Shown here piece after piece: positions 59,425 to 64,000 of a stretch of 64,000 nt of DNA (position 1 is its first letter; each line of letters starts with the position of its first letter). The DNA comes from Henckelia pumila. Its lineage: Eukaryota; Streptophyta; Magnoliopsida; Lamiales; Gesneriaceae. Location: NCBI RefSeq assembly GCF_033568475.1, contig NC_133123.1, positions 5,952,001-6,016,000 of the forward strand, read 5' to 3'. Made by a program: the position numbers and the translations under genes. The notes beneath the pieces were generated by a model that saw only the letters and a program-made list of their open reading frames with translations, searched no databases and was not told where the DNA came from.

Positions 59425-61055
59425 AATTCAATTATCATGTACCATATCGTGCAGGAATTTAGTGGATTAGTAATACTGTTTAATGTATTTTAATATTTTG
59501 AAATAAATTTTTAATTAAATTAAAATATAATAAGTAACGTGGAATGTTTTTTTTTAATGGATCACGTTCCTGATAATTTTTTTTAAAATAAAAAATTAGA
59601 TGATTTTTTAACAATAAAATTTCTTCTTCTTCTTTTTTAAAAAATAAAAAAAGAAAAGAAAAGTATGATATCACATACGAGTATAAATGCACTTTCGACA
59701 AACTAAAACCTCGAAGACCCACCAACACTATTTCTATTAGATGAATTTAACAATGATTTATATATTTATAAACGACAAGTGAGTGACATTTCACTTTATT
59801 AAAATATTTAATTTATCAATTTTTCCATCTTCGAAGTTTTGTTTAGAAACAATGGTAAATGGATTTTATGAAAAGAACAAATAAAATAGAAATGTAAGTA
59901 TTACCGGCCATTACATTTTGCAAACATTTAAATAATGGGTAAGTTATATATGAGAAGATCTCATAAATGTTTATACATGAGACAGTTCGACTCGTACTGG
60001 AATATAATATTTTTTTATGAGTCAAGTCGAGAAAGAGATACGTCTCATAAAATTAATCTATGAAACGGTCTCACAGAAATTTTTACATAAATTGTTTAGA
60101 TAGAGATGTGTGATTAGGGATGAATTTTGTTGCTTCAATTTGTGTTTTTATCTCATGCTATAATTTGTTACCAAAAATTATTTAAAAAATACAGAATAAT
60201 TTCAATAAGTATTTTTGAATGGTGTTTTATTTTTTCAAAATTGACTCGAAAGAGACCTGCTACTAATTAATTTATTTGGTTTATAAATATTAATATTCTA
60301 TTCTACACTTCCTAAAAACCAACAAGACCATTCCTAAATATGCATTCAATCACATTCCACTTCTCAATTTTTTCATACTTCATAACATTTGTTTCTTCAA
60401 TATCTTGAAAATTATGTAGCTCATTTCCAAAATGTAATTTATTCCAAAAAAAAGTTCATAATCGACCAAATTTTTCTCAACATATAAAAAGTTTAAAAAT
60501 AGCATATAGTTTTAACTAAAAGAATACAACTTTACTTTGCGTGTACTCCGATGGTTAGTCTTTAGTAAATAAGAATTTAATGTTTTTGTAATTTTGACAA
60601 AGATATTTTTGATACATAAAAAATACAAAAAATGATTATTAATCTAAGACCTTAATGTTTTGTAATATAGCAATTTACCCATAGTATAAATTTGGTTCGA
60701 TTTTAATAAAAAAAGAAAATTAGTATCTTGTCTCATTATCGTATGCAAACGTCATTGCCTAATCAACGAGTGGTGTTTAAAATACAAATGAAAGATCGAT
60801 TGAAGCAGATTCCGACCGGCATGGATAGAATTTGTGGAAGTATACTTGGGGGGACTAATTTGGTACTAAACTAGGGTTTGCATTATTGTTGTCGCGGAAT
60901 TATCAATCACACCTAAAAGCCCTCTTTCTTCATCTCTCCTTCCCTCTTTTACACGCAGACACACAACAATTCTTGACACACCAACATTCGATCGAAAAGC
61001 CAAAAAAAAAAAAAAAAGAAGAGAAAACGATAATTGCACTGTTTTACCTCGTACT
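59425..61055. other. Gene-free stretch and PP5 promoter
   Basis: AT-rich with no recognised gene or bounded repeat. The right end is the promoter and leader of PP5. Confidence 0.5.
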
Positions 61056-64000
61056 ATGCCCCCTAGCATGGCGACAGAAGATTCCAACAACGATTCGCAA
61101 GCTGAAGAACTCAAAACCCTAGCTAACGAAGCGTTCAAAGGTAATCTGACCAAACATCTACCCATATTATCGGATCTTATCTTAGGAGTACCCGTGTCTT
61201 GGTGCCAGGTTTATTGTTACTGTCGATTTTCAGGATGGTTGTTTTTCTGTGTTTTTATTTTCCAGCGCGCAAGTATTCTCAGGCAATTGATTTATATACT
61301 CAAGCAATAGAAGTGAGTAGCGATAATGCGGTATACTGGGCTAACCGTGCTTTTGCGCACACCAAATTGGAGGAATATGGAAGTGCCATACAGGACGCTA
61401 CCAAAGCTATTGAAATTGACTCCAGATATTCCAAGGCGAGTTTCGGTTTCTTTTGGATTTCTTCTTTGAAATCGATGCGTGTATTTTTTTTTAAAAATAT
61501 ATTTGTAAATGTTGGTTGGTTCTTCTTTTTCTTTTTTAATACAGGGGTATTACAGACGTGGTGCAGCATATTTGGCAATGGGAAAGTTTAAAGATGCTCT
61601 TAAGGATTTTCAACAAGTGCGAACTGTTCATTGTGTTTGTAATTCGTTCGCACTTCATGAAGTTATATGGTTTCGGTTTAGCAAAAAAAAGATGTTTTGC
61701 CAGGTTTTCTTGCAAATGATTAAAAGCATGTGCCTTTGTTAGGTGTTCCGTGTTTTAAACTTTTTTTTTAAAATATTGCATGCGATGGAAATTAGAGGGA
61801 AGAACAATTAGATTAAAAGCATTTAGGTGTTCTGTGCTTGAATTTGCTAAACAATTGGACGCCCATTGATGGAAACTATTCAAAAATATAATATGTGATT
61901 GAACCTGCATATTACGGAGTCATGATTCATGTTATATAACAAATGAAAGTGACAAAGGAAAGTGTTAGGTTTTTCGCTGCATAAGGACGGAGGAAGGTTC
62001 CATGGGAATGGATAAGCTAAATGTAGAGCGTATTCATGTTGATACAAATACAATTTGAAAGATGTAGCATCTTAGAATATGCTAATGAGGCTCTACACTT
62101 TAGTGGATGATCAAAGATAATGTATGCAGTTTGATTTATACAAGCAGCAGAGACGTTGCCGTGTAAGACACAATATGCCTGACTATAGGAGAGAAACCCG
62201 CCGGTTATGAGTTGATAACCTGCAAAGAGAAATGCTGCTTAGGTCGTGATACTGCTATTTGCTTAGCATATGTACTTGAGATACGTGCGCCCGTGCACAC
62301 ACACACACACACACACACACAGATATAACTTTTCATTCCTATTTTTGCATATGATCTGACAAGTTAATGAGAAATTAATTGTTATGGTCTGTTTGTTGAA
62401 ACTTTACTTCATATTAATATAGGTCAAAAAGATTTGTCCAAATGACCCTGATGCTACCAAGAAATTGAAGGAATGCGAGAAAGCAGTTATGAAGCTAAAA
62501 TTTGAAGATGCAATTTCTGTACCTCAATCTGAAAGACATTCAGTAGCTGATTCTATTGATTATCACACTATAGGTATGCGATAATGTTATCACTGCCAAC
62601 TAAAATTATTTGTCACCTCTTTCTTTGTGTGGATGGTGTTAAAATTGTTTCCAGTCTTATCTGGTCTACTACCAACACTTGTGTCCCCGAAATTTGTTAA
62701 TTGTTGTGACACTCCTCTTAGTACAGTCGAGTAGCAGGAGTTTTGAGTCTAAAGTTTTAGGTGGTGACGTGGTGTTCGGATGTGATTTCTTATCTTGGCA
62801 TTTTGAGAATGGGTAATCTGAGTTTGCTTAGAAACTGTTGTAATGTGTTATGAAAGTAGAAAATATTTTAAACTTGCAATTGATTGGTGAATTGGAAAAA
62901 GGTTATCTAGATGGGGTTCAGAGATGAGAAAGCTTGTTTCCGAATCCCACCAAAACACAGGTTTAATGTTTAAACTTGTAATTCCTAGCCTTCTACCCCT
63001 CTCTATTTGAGGGATACTGGGAATGGAACATTTCAATTACCGATCGAAACCTCAGATCTATCAATTAAGCAATATTTATTTTGAGATCTACCTTTTGAAG
63101 ATTTTTTCTGCTGCTTAGCAGCTATCTATTCACGAATTTCTTTGTACTTGAGAGCAGTGTGTGGAGTCTCAATATTGAGTTGTATTTGGTGTTTCTAGTT
63201 ACAATTTTTTAATCTAGCAACAAACCCCTTTTCACCCATTTAAACCTTGCATAAATGACCAAGTTACTCTCCAGTTCTCATGACATCCTTTGATATTTAC
63301 GATTCACTCATTCACATTTTATTATTTTGTGGTAGTTGAACCTTTAAGTAGTAAGCTTATTATATTTTCTTTTTTTTCCCCTTTTTAAGAAATATCATTT
63401 GTCAGAATTATTTTTGTTTCCAAAAACTGGGTTTAAATTGTGGACTTAAGTAAGAATGATCTAAAGTTTTTAATGATTCAAATATAAATCCATTTATTAA
63501 AGTGTAATGGGCTATTGACCATTATAATAAATTTAACAGATGCTGACAAAGGCACGTGAAATTCTTTTCCTTGATATATCATCATTTTGGTAAAATAAAT
63601 GGTGATCACTAAACATTTAAGATATTTTGTTATAAAATAAAAAAATAAATATAACAAATGGATGAAACCATAATATAAGTTTTTTTGAAACTGAATTGTA
63701 AGTGTCAAATACAATTAGTTTAGGTAAACCTTATACTTAGTCATGTTAATAAATATGTAACTGTGGATGTCGGTAACTCTTACACTTACTAGTATATTAC
63801 TATTTTATCATTATAGGGGATAGGGCAGGCTCATCTTTTGTTTCCCTGAGAGCTACTGCTGTAGCAGCGGCAGTCGCTGTAGTGGCAGTAATGGCAGTAT
63901 ATATGGGGGCTAAAGCAGCCATAGCAGTGGCAGCGAGAGCTGTGGTGATGATATTGGTGGTCTGGGTAACATTTTGGCATGGTCGCCGCAACGAAGGTGT
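61056..64000 (+). CDS. PP5: Serine/threonine protein phosphatase 5, N-terminal part (continues beyond window)
   Basis: PP5 (PAPP5) is a TPR-containing phosphatase that binds Hsp90; the plant enzyme also dephosphorylates phytochromes. Exons visible are 61056-61140, 61266-61435, 61545-61616, 62423-62573 and 63817 to about 63996. The protein starts MPPSMATEDSN and carries three TPRs (about 14-115), with ARKYSQAIDLYTQAIE, YWANRAFAHTKLEEYGSAI, and SKGYYRRGAAYLAMGKF. The linker CPNDPDATKKLKECEKAV follows. The last visible exon (about 180 bases, phase 1 on both sides) encodes hydrophobic AVAAAVAVVAVMAVYMGAK and AVVMILVVWVTFW segments, matching the membrane-anchored isoform known for tomato and Arabidopsis PP5. 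The intron after exon 2 uses a GC donor. Intron 3 has a (CA)n tract. The catalytic domain lies past the right edge. Confidence 0.92.
62296..62321. repeat. (CA)n microsatellite in PP5 intron 3
   Basis: About 13 CA units. Confidence 0.95.

Overview
The window is nuclear DNA of a flowering plant, very probably a eudicot. It is AT-rich, with intron-containing plant genes separated by long stretches full of small DNA transposons. The gene set is plant-specific: a CYP716/718-type P450, PROTODERMAL FACTOR 1, GAUT15, HVA22 and an EMF1/HAPLESS8-type protein. Several proteins read like those of asterids, but the species cannot be fixed from sequence alone.

Layout from left to right: a P450 gene on the minus strand that runs off the left edge (256-1587); PDF1 with three exons (5818-6955); a single-exon membrane-anchored alpha/beta hydrolase on the minus strand (10051-11112); a MITE cluster with one copy nested in another (12753-13944); further MITEs and a long ATT microsatellite; a genome-length endogenous pararetrovirus on the minus strand (about 17350-27330) split by a 2.7 kb solo LTR with a perfect target duplication; a Mutator-like MITE with long inverted repeats; GAUT15 with six coding exons (29881-34245); a domesticated hAT-transposase (SLEEPER-type) gene on the minus strand (35537-37637); HVA22 with five exons (40458-41410); an EMF1/HAPLESS8-like nuclear protein gene on the minus strand (43519-47874); a 12 kb repeat-rich stretch with foldback elements, hAT and Tourist-like MITEs, a tiny LINE insertion and three striking hairpins; and the 5' part of protein phosphatase 5 (61056 onward), including the exon that encodes a membrane anchor.

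The host genes do not form a pathway. They are ordinary neighbours acting in different compartments: ER (P450, HVA22), cell wall (PDF1), Golgi (GAUT15), and nucleus or chromatin (SLEEPER-type and EMF1/HAP8-like); PP5 is predicted to exist in soluble and membrane-bound forms. The most notable items are the pararetrovirus fossil with its cavemo/solendovirus-like layout, the order of insertions that can be read from target duplications, the near-perfect hairpins near 59 kb, and the PP5 gene with both a GC-AG intron and a frame-preserving transmembrane cassette exon.

Limits: no searches were run. Family names come from recognised motifs, exon joints were deduced by eye from splice sites and reading phase, and no transcription evidence was available.
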